Shown in pieces: positions 43,267-52,652 of a stretch of DNA of 64,000 nt. The notes below the pieces were generated by a model, which saw only the letters and a list, made by a program, of their open reading frames with translations, did no database searches and was not told the DNA's origin. The DNA lies in contig NZ_BSTJ01000011.1 of NCBI RefSeq assembly GCF_030269445.1, forward strand, positions 124,001 to 188,000, read 5' to 3'. Position 1 is the stretch's first letter. Each line of letters starts with the position of its first letter. The stretch comes from Actinoallomurus iriomotensis (lineage in GTDB: Bacteria; Actinomycetota; Actinomycetes; Streptosporangiales; Streptosporangiaceae). Position numbers and translations under genes: made by a program.

Positions 43267-44285
43267 GCACGCGGGACGAGCCGCTGCTGTCGTTGCGGGG
43301 CGTGCGCAAGGAGTTCGCCGGCCGCGGGCCCGGATCGACGGTGCTCGCCGTCGACGACGTCTCGCTGGACGTCCGCCCGGGCGAGACGCTCGGGCTGGTC
43401 GGCGAGTCCGGGTGCGGCAAGACGACGCTCGCCCGGCTGATCCTCCGTCTCGTCGACGCGACCGCCGGCGAGATCCGGTTCGGCGGGCGCGACCTGCTGA
43501 AACTGTCACAGCGCGAGATGCTGTCGGTGCGTCAGGACCTCCAGGTCGTCCTCCAGGACCCGTACGCCAGCCTGAACCCGCGGATGCGCATCGGGGAGAT
43601 CGTCGCCGAGCCCCTGATCACCCATCACAAGGTGCCGCGGGGCCGGCGCGGCCGCGCCGCGGCACGGGAACGCGTCGCGGAGCTGCTGGACGCCGTCGGC
43701 CTGGACGCCTCGGTCCAGGACCGGTACCCGCACGAGTTCTCCGGCGGACAGCGGCAGCGGATCGGCATCGCCCGCGCGCTGGCCCTCGAACCGAAACTGG
43801 TGATCTGCGACGAGCCGACCAGCGCCCTGGACGTGTCGATCCAGGCCCAGATCACCAATCTGCTGCGGCGCCTGCAGCGCGAGCGCGGGCTGACGTACGT
43901 CTACGTCTCCCACGACCTGTCGATGATGCGCCAGATGGCCGACCGGGTGGCGGTGATGAACCTCGGCCGCATCGTCGAGCTGGCCGACACCGAGGAGCTC
44001 TTCACCAATCCGCGGCACCCGTACTCGCACTCCCTGCTGTCGGCCGCGCCGATCGCCGATCCGAAGGCCGAGCGGGCGCGTCGCCGCATCGTGCTGCGCG
44101 GTGAGGCGCCCTCGCCCGCCGACCCTCCGTCCGGGTGCGTCTTCCGCACCCGCTGTCCGGTCGCCCGCGACGAGTGCGACGGTACCCGGCCGCCGCTCGT
44201 CGACCACGACGTGCCGGGGCACGCGGTGGCGTGCCTGTACCCGGTCCGCGCGGCGGCGGACCTGCTGAACGAGACCACGAGCTGA
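43263..44285 (+). CDS. ABC importer ATPase, DppF/OppF type
   Basis: 340-residue nucleotide-binding subunit. Walker A is GESGCGKTT, the signature FSGGQRQRIGIAR, Walker B LVICDEPTSALD and the switch histidine is in VSHDLSMM. The C-terminal cysteine cluster (SGCVFRTRCPVARDEC) is present. The frame is open far upstream, but GTG 43263 overlaps the DppD stop (GTGA) and starts the usual LLSLRGVRKEF domain. RidA follows 10 bp downstream. Confidence 0.95.
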
Positions 44286-44295
44286 AGGAGCATCG

Positions 44296-44688
44296 ATGAC
44301 ACGACAGGAAGTACGGACCGAGGACGCGCCGCGCCCGGCCGGCGCCTACTCACAGGGCATCGTCGCGAACGGGTTCCTCTACACCGCGGGGTTCGGCCCG
44401 CAGGACCCGCGCACCGGCGCGGTCGCCGACACCATCGAGGAACAGACCGCGCAGGTCATCCGCAACGTCGAGGCGGTCCTCGCGGCGCGTGGCCTGACGC
44501 TGGCCGACGTCGTCAAGGCAACGGTCCACCTGCAGCATCTCCACCGCGACTTCCCGGGCTTCAACGCCACGTACGAGTCGCTCCTGCCGAAGCCCTACCC
44601 GGTGCGGACGACGGTCGGTTCCGACCTCGCGAACATCCTCGTCGAGATCGACGTCGTCGCGGCACTGCCGGACGGCTCAGGCGCATAG
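44296..44688 (+). CDS. RidA-family enamine/imine deaminase
   Basis: 130-residue RidA (YjgF/YER057c/UK114) protein. The family core is intact: AYSQGIVANGFLYTAGF, IRNVEAVLAARGLTLADVV, and the late RTTVGSDLANILVEIDVVA. The active-site arginine is expected in VRTTVG. RidA proteins hydrolyse reactive enamines such as 2-aminoacrylate released by PLP enzymes. As last gene of the operon (10 bp after dppF, GAAGGAG site), it probably detoxifies or completes the reaction of the threonine-synthase-like enzyme. Confidence 0.94.
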   Translation: MTRQEVRTEDAPRPAGAYSQGIVANGFLYTAGFGPQDPRTGAVADTIEEQTAQVIRNVEAVLAARGLTLADVVKATVHLQHLHRDFPGFNATYESLLPKPYPVRTTVGSDLANILVEIDVVAALPDGSGA

Positions 44689-44737
44689 TGGGGACCGCGT
44701 CTCGACCCCAGGCCGAAGGGCAGCGGAAACGGCACGG

Positions 44738-47700
44738 TCATTCCTTCTTGCGATCCTGGCGCGACCGCCTCTTCGGTTGGTTGCGGACCACGCGTGCCGG
44801 ATCCGGCCGAGACTTCTGGCCGTGGCCGGGCGGATCCGAGCGAGACCGGTAACGTCTGAGCTCGGCCACGTACTTCCGGAGTTCGGGGGAGCGGCGGCGC
44901 GCGAGTTCGAGTCCGCCCGTGGCGGCGAACATCAGGACCTTGTCGTCGATCGCGGTGGCGATCCGCTCAGACTCGGCAAGAGATTCGACGGCCGCTCGCG
45001 CCTTCCCCGGCCGGCCGAGAAGGATGACTCCTTCCGTGCCCAGGGTGTCCGCCAGGTTCCGCAGATAGACGGCGGGGAGCCGTTCGGCCAGCGGCCGGTA
45101 GATCGAGACGGCCTCCTCGATGTGTTGGGCCGCCTCCTCGTCCTCGCCCATTCGGTGCAGCGTCTTCGCCAGGTTGTGCAGGCCGGACGCGAGGTCGTGG
45201 TCGAAGAGGGTCGGGTGGTCCTCCACGATGCGGCGACGGGTGTCGACCACCTCCCGGTGGATGGCCAGACCCACGGTCTGCATACCGAAGTCGATCAAGC
45301 GGTTCGCCCTGTTCGTCCCCGCGCTGGTGGCGATGATCGTCAGCCAGGGATCGGGCTCCGCTACCTGGTGGTAGACCTCCAGCGCATGTTCCGCCGTGCG
45401 CAGGCTTCCCTCTCGATCGCCGGACTCGTTGAGGATCGCGGACAAGTTGGACAGCGCTTGCACGGTGCCGTGGAGATCGGGCGGGTTCTTCCGCTCCCAT
45501 TGCTCTACCGACTCCTTCGCCGTGGCCAGAGCCTTCCTGGTCTGCCCGTGACTCATGTACAGCTTGGCGAGGAGACCCAGCGCGGGCGCCAGCTCCGTCT
45601 CGGCATCGTCCGGGAGCTCACGCCCTAGGGACACCGCCTCTTCGAGGCTCTCCTGCGCCTCCTTTGTCTCACCGACGGAGTTCAGCCGTTCCGCCAGCGC
45701 GAACAGCTGCGAGGCCAGGCGGGGCCGATGGGTCGCCGGGTCATCACGGGCGAGTTCGCGGTAGCGGTCGACGAGACGGCGGAACGCCTCGATGCTCCAC
45801 CGGCCGAAGAGGGAGGGCGCGGCCCAGGTGACGGCGATGAGCTCGTCGAGCCAATCGGGCTCTGCGGTGACCTGGGCGGTCAGTGGTTCGATCGCCGTGA
45901 TCAGCGGGTCCGGCTGATCGCTGCGGGTCGCGGCGACGGCGGCGACGGACGCGAGCTCGGGCCGGGACGACACCAACCGTGCGATGGTGTCCGCGGCGGC
46001 CGGCCGGAGTGCCGCCGCCCGGCTGAGCACCTCGAATCCGTATTGCGTATCGCGCGCGGGCACGTGCCCGAACAGGCCGTCGAACAGGTCGGTGTCCTCG
46101 GCGGTGACACGAGCCACCAGATATTCACCGAGGCGGTCGGGCTGCAGGCGGCCCCAGTACCGGCTGTCGGCGGCGGGGTAGAGGTCGTGCAGCCACTCGG
46201 CAAGGGCCAGAAGGCGTTCCTCGGGCTGGTCACGCAGGCCGGGCACGGCTCCCAGCAGGTGCGCGGCCTCCGTCTCGGTGGTCGCGCTGAAAAGAGTCGC
46301 CGTGGCGACGGCCCTGCGGAGAGCCTTCGAGTACGCGAACCGTAGGCCCCGCGCGTAGGCGGTCCATCCCCAGTAACGCTCCTCGTGGCCGAGCAGGACG
46401 TCCTCGACGCCTTCCCCTTTCTTCTCCGGTACCGGCTCGAACCCGAGCTGGAGCAACGAGGCGAGCGCCGTCATGTGCACGGTCAGCACGGAGCCGTACC
46501 GCGGGTGGCCCAGATCGTCAGGCGGGTCCGGTAGGTCGGGCCCGATCTGGTCGCCGCGTCGGCGTAGGGCACGCGCGAAGTGCTCCACCGCCGTGGCGAA
46601 CAGCGGCGCACGCCTTTCCGCGGTGTCCTCCAGCGGAGGCAGCTCAGTGACGTGCCGGCCGAGCGCCCGCTCGATCACCGAACTCCCGATGACCAGTTGC
46701 CGCCACCATTCACCGGCGTGGCGGGCGAGCAGTAGTAACCGCACGCGCAGCCCGGAGTCCCGTACGGCACCGATCCGGGTGGCGAGCCGCCGTATTTGAT
46801 CGGTCCTTGTCTCGGCGTAGTCGACGATCACCAGGACCGGAACCGCCGACGCGGCGAGCGGGCCCACGTCGAGGGGATCCCCGTTGTCCGGACGCAGCCA
46901 TCCGACCGCCCAGCCGGCCGCTCGCCGCCGGGCGGCGAACTCTCGCGCCAAGCGCGTCTTGCCCTGGCCTCCCGGGCCGGTCACCAGCCAGGTCGAGACG
47001 GTGTCCGGCTCCTCGCACCACGCCGAGAGCTTCGCCAGGAGTTCCGTACGGCCATGGAACGGCACGACCTCCGCGTCGGCCGCCAGCAGGTACGCGGGGG
47101 ACCGCGATCCGCCCACGACCGTCGGGGGCTCGAACAACGGCGCGAGCTCCACCGACTCGGTGGTCTGCTCGCCAACGAGTGCTACGAATCCGGGATCGTC
47201 CAGGAACCGTGCCACCGGAACCGCCGTCAGCCGCCGGCTCCCGAACTCGGGCGGATCGGCCACCAGCACACCGGTGAGCAACGCGTCCTCGCCGCAGAAC
47301 AGCGCCGCCCCGGAGATGCCGGCCCAGGCCGAGGAACGCGTGCGGGAGTCAGGCCAGGCGTCTACCAGCACGTCGTAACGGCGGGACTTCGCCCCGGTGC
47401 CGGGATTGATCGTGCCGGACAGGTGCTCGGTGTCTCGTATGTCATCCGGACCACGTTGTGCGTCCGGGAACCCGGTGGCCTCGCACCGTACCCCGCCGCG
47501 TGTGCCAGTGAGTCGTCCCCAACGGACCGTAGCCGCCTCGGGCACGTGTTCCGCCGGGCCGGTGACCTCCACCAGCGCCGCGTCGACCGTGTCGTCATGG
47601 CGCCACCACGCGACCCGGCCGGTCGGCGTCGAAGGGTCGCCGAGGAACCGCACCATGACCGTCGGCGCCGGAGCGCCGTCGACGACGACCGCATGCGCCG

Positions 47701-47818
47701 CCGTCAGCACCAGCCGCGGTGCGATGAGATAGCCCGAGCCGAACTCCCATGTGCCGTCCGCGCGTCGCGCGAACGTCTCGGCGACTCTCTCTCGTCTCAC
47801 CATCGTCGATTTCCTCAC
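44738..47818 (-). CDS. Trypsin-STAND NTPase-TPR conflict-system protein
   Basis: 1026 residues in three parts. A trypsin-like serine protease (about 1-225) has His42 (LTAAHAV), Asp79 (TVDAALVEV) and Ser169 (GISGAALF), so the triad is complete. A STAND/AAA-type NTPase (about 250-560) has Walker A GPGGQGKTRLA (281-291) and Walker B VLVIVDYAE (328-336). Degenerate TPR repeats (about 660-960) and a basic tail follow. No signal peptide. GTG 47818 overlaps the stop of the Trypco2-like gene (GTGA); ATG 47803 is an alternative. The arrangement fits known NTP-dependent biological-conflict modules: TPRs sense, the NTPase assembles, the protease executes. Target unknown. Confidence 0.85.
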   Translation of the reverse strand: MRKSTMVRRERVAETFARRADGTWEFGSGYLIAPRLVLTAAHAVVVDGAPAPTVMVRFLGDPSTPTGRVAWWRHDDTVDAALVEVTGPAEHVPEAATVRWGRLTGTRGGVRCEATGFPDAQRGPDDIRDTEHLSGTINPGTGAKSRRYDVLVDAWPDSRTRSSAWAGISGAALFCGEDALLTGVLVADPPEFGSRRLTAVPVARFLDDPGFVALVGEQTTESVELAPLFEPPTVVGGSRSPAYLLAADAEVVPFHGRTELLAKLSAWCEEPDTVSTWLVTGPGGQGKTRLAREFAARRRAAGWAVGWLRPDNGDPLDVGPLAASAVPVLVIVDYAETRTDQIRRLATRIGAVRDSGLRVRLLLLARHAGEWWRQLVIGSSVIERALGRHVTELPPLEDTAERRAPLFATAVEHFARALRRRGDQIGPDLPDPPDDLGHPRYGSVLTVHMTALASLLQLGFEPVPEKKGEGVEDVLLGHEERYWGWTAYARGLRFAYSKALRRAVATATLFSATTETEAAHLLGAVPGLRDQPEERLLALAEWLHDLYPAADSRYWGRLQPDRLGEYLVARVTAEDTDLFDGLFGHVPARDTQYGFEVLSRAAALRPAAADTIARLVSSRPELASVAAVAATRSDQPDPLITAIEPLTAQVTAEPDWLDELIAVTWAAPSLFGRWSIEAFRRLVDRYRELARDDPATHRPRLASQLFALAERLNSVGETKEAQESLEEAVSLGRELPDDAETELAPALGLLAKLYMSHGQTRKALATAKESVEQWERKNPPDLHGTVQALSNLSAILNESGDREGSLRTAEHALEVYHQVAEPDPWLTIIATSAGTNRANRLIDFGMQTVGLAIHREVVDTRRRIVEDHPTLFDHDLASGLHNLAKTLHRMGEDEEAAQHIEEAVSIYRPLAERLPAVYLRNLADTLGTEGVILLGRPGKARAAVESLAESERIATAIDDKVLMFAATGGLELARRRSPELRKYVAELRRYRSRSDPPGHGQKSRPDPARVVRNQPKRRSRQDRKKE

Positions 47819-48129
47819 CGGTCGGGAACGTGTGTTCCCTGGCCGGTCACGTACGGTGCGCGCCCATAGCCGTCCTTGGGCGTGAGGAGCAGTTTCAACC
47901 GGTGCGTCGACCCGGAGGTGACAGTGCCCTTGGCGCCGAAGGACACCACCCCGAAGCGCACCCCGGCCTCGGCGCCGCCGTCCTTCTTCACATCGACGAG
48001 AAACTCCAGCTCGACAGGGCCGAGCTCGAACCGGACCTCGGCCTCCGAACCCTCCGCGGTCGCCTGCGCCAGCTCCCGGCGGAGAGCATGCACGACATCT
48101 GCCAGATCAAGCCAGTCTCCGTCACTCAT
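47815..48129 (-). CDS. Trypco2-like (trypsin-co-occurring) small protein
   Basis: 104 residues. An N-terminal helix (VVHALRRELAQATAEGSEAE) is followed by a beta-sandwich-like part (VRFELGPVELEFLVDVKKD, then GVRFGVVSFGAKG). This matches my memory of the trypsin-co-occurring domain 2 family, named for adjacency to trypsin-fold conflict proteins. ATG 48129 has AAGGGAGC upstream; an in-frame GTG 3 bp earlier and far-upstream starts are less likely. Coupled to the protease-NTPase gene by GTGA. Probably a regulator, adaptor or substrate of the protease (inference). Confidence 0.75.
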   Translation of the reverse strand: MSDGDWLDLADVVHALRRELAQATAEGSEAEVRFELGPVELEFLVDVKKDGGAEAGVRFGVVSFGAKGTVTSGSTHRLKLLLTPKDGYGRAPYVTGQGTHVPDR

Positions 48130-48308
48130 CACGGCTCCCTTCACCGTTGCCGAAACCCGTTGCGGCGCGGATCCAGCGTGAGTTCGGTGATGGGTACCGG
48201 GCAAGGCCAGGCCAGGAACTCCGATCAAACAAACAATGCGGCGAACAATTCGGGGCCTGTTCGCCGCTTGACGGTCGGTCTGGGTCTACCTTACGTTCGC
48301 GGTGTCAC

Positions 48309-48322
48309 ACATTCTAGGATGT
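48309..48322. promoter_or_regulatory. Near-palindrome before IclR gene
   Basis: ACAT-T-CTAG-G-ATGT, symmetric except for one pair, ending 4 bp before the IclR start. Could be an autoregulatory operator. It overlaps the likely ribosome site AGGAT. Confidence 0.35.
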
Positions 48323-48326
48323 TGTC

Positions 48327-49106
48327 ATGAAATATAGGACAGACGCCAACGACTCCGCGAGTACGCGGCCGATGTCGTCGGCCCTGAAGCTGCTGCGGCT
48401 GCTCGACGTCGTGGGCGAGTCGGAGGATCCGGTCCGGGTCGCCGATCTCGCACGGACCCTCGGGGCCACCCGGTCGGAGGTGCACCGGCACCTCGTCACG
48501 CTGGTCGCCGCCGGGTGGATGGAGCGGCTGCCGGACGGCGCGTACCAGCTCACGGTGAAGGCCGCGCACCTCGGGCACGCGGCGTTGCAGCACGCCGGGT
48601 TCGGCGACCGGGTCTCCGCGATGCTGGTCGACCTGGCGGCGGAGACCGGGCAGTCCGTCTGCCTGGCCGTGCTCGACGACGACGCGACGCGCGTGGTCAA
48701 GCGGGCCGAGCCGGGCACCGCCGCGCACGTGACGCTGGCCCTGGGCCGCCGGCTCGACCTGCGGTTCGGCGCCACCGGACGGGTGCTGCTCGCGTTCGCG
48801 GACCCCGCCGTCGTCGCCGGCCTGCGCGCACGGAACGTCGACGTGCCGACCGACGCCGAACTGGCCGAGATCCGTGCGCAGGGATACGCGCTCATTCCCG
48901 AGGCGGACCCCGACGGAGGGCTCGCCGCGATCGCCTTCCCGGTCTCCGGCCGTACCGGGGAGCCCAGCGTGGCGCTCTGCGCGGTCGGGTCCAGGACCGG
49001 CTTCGACCCGCTCACCGCACGGGAGCCGCTCGCGGCCGCCGCCGCCCGGCTGTCCCGCCTGACCACCAGCGTCGACCCGGGGGCGGACGCTCCCTGGGGC
49101 TCCTAA
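48327..49106 (+). CDS. IclR-family transcriptional regulator
   Basis: 259 residues. HTH at about 15-80 (VRVADLARTLGATRSEVHRHL), IclR effector domain at about 90-250 (FGATGRVLLAFADP, then IPEADPDGGLAAIAFPV). It begins a rightward locus: 23 bp after its stop a strong AGGAGGG precedes the 560-residue unknown, so the regulator may be co-transcribed with its targets. ATG 48327; an internal ATG at 48372 lacks a ribosome site. Confidence 0.93.
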   Translation: MKYRTDANDSASTRPMSSALKLLRLLDVVGESEDPVRVADLARTLGATRSEVHRHLVTLVAAGWMERLPDGAYQLTVKAAHLGHAALQHAGFGDRVSAMLVDLAAETGQSVCLAVLDDDATRVVKRAEPGTAAHVTLALGRRLDLRFGATGRVLLAFADPAVVAGLRARNVDVPTDAELAEIRAQGYALIPEADPDGGLAAIAFPVSGRTGEPSVALCAVGSRTGFDPLTAREPLAAAAARLSRLTTSVDPGADAPWGS

Positions 49107-49129
49107 CCCATCACCCGTACAGGAGGGAC

Positions 49130-50812
49130 ATGCAGACCGCCGCGCCCGACACCGATCCGGCCCTCGGCCCCGATCCAGAGGCGTTCATGCGTCCGGAGCG
49201 GCTCGCCACGCTGCCGCCCACCCGGCTTTCGGCCAGCCGCGCGCTCATCAACCGGATGAGCCGGGAACGCTGGCGCATCGAGGTCGTCCGGTTCGACATC
49301 GACGACCGGGCCCGGGGAGACGCGCTGTACCGCGTGCACGCCCCCGGCCGGACGTTCGACTTCATGGTGTTCTCGTTCGAGCCCAAGCTGGAGGGGCGCA
49401 CCGGGCGGATCATCGGCACCGACTGGGACATGATGGGCGCGCTCGTCGAGGGCGAGGCCGGCGAGGCGGACATGCGCGCCACCCGCGCCGAGTTCCCCAA
49501 GCTGTACGCCGGCCGCGCCACGCCGGGCACGCTCGTCTGGTGCCGGTCCAACCGCAGCCTGCGGCTGTTCGACCACGTGATCGAGCGGCTGGCGAGCGGG
49601 CGCCAGCCGGACGTGGACGAGCTGTGGCGCGTCGGCTACCTGATGCGGAACACCGGCCTGGACGGCAACGGCACGTTCGGCACCCGTTCGTACCTCGCGC
49701 TGGAGGACGACCACCCGCTGCGCGGCCCGTACCAGGCCCAGATGCTGTCCGCGTACCTGATGCGCGAGTTCTCCTTCGACCTGGCCGAGCACCTGGCGCG
49801 GCTGGCGAACCCGGGCGCCGTCCGGCTGGACGCGGACCTGAAACGGCTGCTCGGGCTGGGCAACGGCTCGGCGCTCGGCCTGGTCTTCTTCGCCAACAAC
49901 CACCCGGCGCTGCTGGACCGTTGGCTGACCCTCCGGTTCGCCGCCGTCGCCGAGGCGCGGGCCCGGCCGGCGGTGCCCGGCGACGCCGAGTGGAACCGCG
50001 CCGCCGAGCTGCTGGAACGTGCCATCGCGTTCTACGACGAGGACCCCTTCCGGTACCACTCGTTCACCCCCGCGGCCACGGTCGCCGACGGCCTGCGCCT
50101 CATCGTCAAGGCCATGGCCGGAGCCGAACCGCCCCGCACGTTCGGCGAGCTGGTGGACGCCGCCGCCGAGGTGGGGCCGGACGCGGTCGAGGTGGGCAAC
50201 GCGATCCTGCTCGAACTGCGGCCGGAGACCACCGACGCGTGGCTGCGGTACCAGCCGGTGGACGAGACGCTGACCCGCCGCCCGGCACAGCGCGTCGGCG
50301 AGCTGCGCGAGCTGCTGGACCGCGAGTACGCGTGGACGCGCCGGTTCGACCTGGCCGATCCCGCGCAGCGCCGGTTCCGCTGGTACAAGTCGCGCGACGC
50401 CGAGGAGCCGCGGCGCGGGCCGGTGGATGAGGTGCCCGAGGGCTTCGAATGGGCGCTCGACCTGCCCGGCGACGTCCAGCGGCTCGCCCGGGCGCTGCGC
50501 GACGAGCCGGCCGGCCGCACGGTCGGCGAGTTCCTGGCGGCGCACCCGGCCGAACGCGCCACCGTGCAGCGCGTGCAGGGCCTGGCCGGGCGGAGGTACC
50601 ACTCGCCGCACATGAACATGCTGGCCGGCGACTTCACCCCCGCGCACATCGTGCGGCTGATGAACGCCGCGTTCCACGGGCTGGACAAGACCGTGGACGG
50701 CCTGGGCCGCAACGTGCTCGGCCTGCTGTTCCACGGCGCGCCCGTCGCGACCGACCTCGCCGCCGGGCACGCCGCCGACTGGATCTACCCTCGCCGTCCG
50801 GAGGAGCGATGA
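49130..50812 (+). CDS. Unknown 560-residue enzyme-like protein
   Basis: 560 residues, soluble, no family recognised. Features: an N-terminal beta-rich part with FDFMVFSFEPKLEG, IIGTDWDMMGALVEGEAGEA and LVWCRSNRSLRLFDHV; a central helical part with LMRNTGLDGNGTFGTRSYL and GNGSALGLVFFANNHPALL; a C-terminal LAGRRYHSPHMNMLAGDFTP. The many conserved-looking Asp, His and Asn clusters suggest catalysis. AGGAGGG precedes ATG 49130. Overlaps the 234-residue gene (ATGA). Always read with it, a dipeptidase homologue and a permease, so probably a catabolic enzyme of an imported small molecule (inference). Confidence 0.75.
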   Translation: MQTAAPDTDPALGPDPEAFMRPERLATLPPTRLSASRALINRMSRERWRIEVVRFDIDDRARGDALYRVHAPGRTFDFMVFSFEPKLEGRTGRIIGTDWDMMGALVEGEAGEADMRATRAEFPKLYAGRATPGTLVWCRSNRSLRLFDHVIERLASGRQPDVDELWRVGYLMRNTGLDGNGTFGTRSYLALEDDHPLRGPYQAQMLSAYLMREFSFDLAEHLARLANPGAVRLDADLKRLLGLGNGSALGLVFFANNHPALLDRWLTLRFAAVAEARARPAVPGDAEWNRAAELLERAIAFYDEDPFRYHSFTPAATVADGLRLIVKAMAGAEPPRTFGELVDAAAEVGPDAVEVGNAILLELRPETTDAWLRYQPVDETLTRRPAQRVGELRELLDREYAWTRRFDLADPAQRRFRWYKSRDAEEPRRGPVDEVPEGFEWALDLPGDVQRLARALRDEPAGRTVGEFLAAHPAERATVQRVQGLAGRRYHSPHMNMLAGDFTPAHIVRLMNAAFHGLDKTVDGLGRNVLGLLFHGAPVATDLAAGHAADWIYPRRPEER

Positions 50813-51513
50813 CCACCATGCCGGAGACGACCGCGTTGCCGGAGGAGACCGGCCCGGACGTCATCAACGTGTCGCTGCGCGAATGCCGCCTGGTCGGCTA
50901 CCGGGTGCTGTGGCACCACGGAGCACCGGCCGGCGCGATCCCGGCGATCGTGGACGCGATCGTCGCGGCCGAGGCCGCCGGGCTGGAGGGGCTGCGCGCG
51001 CTGCACGCCGACGGCGCGGCCATCGGCGCCACCGCCGCCCGTCCCGTCACGTACACGAGGGCGGGGGACGAGCTGGTGATCGACGCGGCCGGCAAGCACG
51101 CGCTGGCCGCCGTTCCCGACATCGTCGACCTCGCCGCCGCGCTGGGCGACGCCGCCGTACTGGTCACCGGCGCGGAGCGGGACGAGCTGCTCGCCGTCCT
51201 CCCGCACGTGGCGCCCGACCACGGCCTGGCGCTGGCCCCGGACGGACCCGGCCGCTTCAGGTGCCGTCCCGCCACCCCGTCGTACGAGGGCTCCGGGCCG
51301 CCGTCGGCCGCGGGCATCCTGCACGACGGCACGGACGTCCCCGCCCACCTGTGGTGGGCCCTGTTCCACCTCGGCAACCTCGCGCTCACCCCCGACTCGG
51401 TGGTGTCGCGCCGCCACACCGGCCGGTCGGTCTTCGACGCGCAGGGCCGCATCGTCGGCGAGCTCGGCGAGGACGCGCAGGAGCCGGACGCCGCCACCCC
51501 CGCCATCCGCTGA
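50809..51513 (+). CDS. Unknown 234-residue protein coupled to the 560-residue gene
   Basis: 234 residues, soluble, no family recognised. VINVSLRECRLVGYRVLWHH opens the fold, followed by AGAIPAIVDAIVAAEAAGL and a Rossmann-like VLVTGAERDELLAVLPHV. The C-terminal part has HLWWALFHLGNLALTPDS and a conserved-looking SRRHTGRSVFD. ATGA overlap with the upstream gene suggests a two-subunit enzyme. Stop is 36 bp before the M19 homologue. Confidence 0.72.
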   Translation: MTTMPETTALPEETGPDVINVSLRECRLVGYRVLWHHGAPAGAIPAIVDAIVAAEAAGLEGLRALHADGAAIGATAARPVTYTRAGDELVIDAAGKHALAAVPDIVDLAAALGDAAVLVTGAERDELLAVLPHVAPDHGLALAPDGPGRFRCRPATPSYEGSGPPSAAGILHDGTDVPAHLWWALFHLGNLALTPDSVVSRRHTGRSVFDAQGRIVGELGEDAQEPDAATPAIR

Positions 51514-51549
51514 GCGCGCTCACCCCCGAGACGGAAGAGGACACGGCAC

Positions 51550-52518
51550 ATGTACATCGACGGGCTGGAATGCAGCGTCTATGACCGGGAGGTCTTCCAG
51601 GAGCTGCGCGACGGCGACCTCGCCTGCGTCACCAACACGGTGGCGTTCTGGGAGGACGCCGGGGAGACCATGGACGAGATCGGCCGCTGGCGCGACCTGG
51701 CCAGGGAGAACGCCGACCTGATCACGATCGCCCGCACCGCCGACGACATCGAGGCGGCGCACGCGTCCGGACGCACCGCCATCCTGCTCGGCACGCAGAA
51801 CTCCTCGCCGATCGAGGACCGCATCCGGTACGTGGAGCTGTTCCACGACATGGGCCTGCGGGTCATGCAGCTCACCTACAACAACCAGAACGCCATCGGC
51901 GGCTCCTGCTACGAGCCGCACGACTCGGGGCTGACCCGCTTCGGCCGGGAGGTCGTACGGGAGATGAACCGGGTCGGCATGGTCGTGGACCTGTCACACG
52001 TGGGCGAGCGCACCGGCATCGACGCGATCGAGGCGTCCGAGGCGCCGGTCGCGGTGACCCACGCCAACGCCCGCTCGCTGTACGAGCACGCGCGCAACAA
52101 GGGGGACGATCTGCTTCGCGCGCTGGCCGAGAACGGCGGCGTCATCGGCCTGGCCACGTACCGGAACATCAGCGGCCCGTGGGCGGAGTCGCGCGAGACA
52201 TGGTGCGACATGGTGCGCCGCACCGTCGACATCGTCGGCCTCGACCATGTCGGGATCGGCACCGACCTCAGCCGCAAGAGCGGCGACAGAGAGCTCCAGT
52301 GGATGCGAAAAGGCCGCTGGACGCGCACCACGCAGTACGGCGCCGGATCGGCCGGAAACCCCGGCAAGGCCAAGCCGGTGGAATTCATGACCTCCACCCG
52401 CGACTTCCCCGCGCTCGCCGAATGCCTCACCACCCATGCCGGATTCGGCGACGAGGAGACCGCCAAGATCATGGGCGGCAACTGGATGCGTTTCTACCGT
52501 CACGTATTTAAGGGCTGA
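51550..52518 (+). CDS. M19 membrane-dipeptidase homologue lacking part of the metal site
   Basis: 322-residue renal-dipeptidase-fold (TIM barrel) protein. The second-metal ligands are kept: His150 (VDLSHVG) and His171 (VTHANAR), with Asp239 (GIGTDLS). The first-metal motif, normally DGHND, is DGLEC (Leu6, Cys8). The bridging Glu, normally near residue 83, is Gln83 (LGTQNSS). It therefore cannot be a standard dizinc dipeptidase; it may bind one metal and use a different substrate. No signal peptide, GGAAGAGG site. Belongs with the two unknown genes and the MFS permease under the IclR regulator. Confidence 0.85.
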   Translation: MYIDGLECSVYDREVFQELRDGDLACVTNTVAFWEDAGETMDEIGRWRDLARENADLITIARTADDIEAAHASGRTAILLGTQNSSPIEDRIRYVELFHDMGLRVMQLTYNNQNAIGGSCYEPHDSGLTRFGREVVREMNRVGMVVDLSHVGERTGIDAIEASEAPVAVTHANARSLYEHARNKGDDLLRALAENGGVIGLATYRNISGPWAESRETWCDMVRRTVDIVGLDHVGIGTDLSRKSGDRELQWMRKGRWTRTTQYGAGSAGNPGKAKPVEFMTSTRDFPALAECLTTHAGFGDEETAKIMGGNWMRFYRHVFKG

Positions 52519-52652
52519 CCGGCCTCAAGGGCTGACCGCCCGGCACGGGTGAACGCGGAAATGACGAGTCCCGGTGACGAAGAAAGCGAGTGTTCTTCTC
52601 GACTGATCCCGGCGTCGCCACGTGCGACGCGCTTTGCCGAAAGGCGATGGTC

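Noticed and set aside
52505-52540. Direct repeat AAGGGCTGACCG after the M19 gene
   Set aside because: Two adjacent 12-bp copies only, most likely local slippage; not a CRISPR or attachment site.
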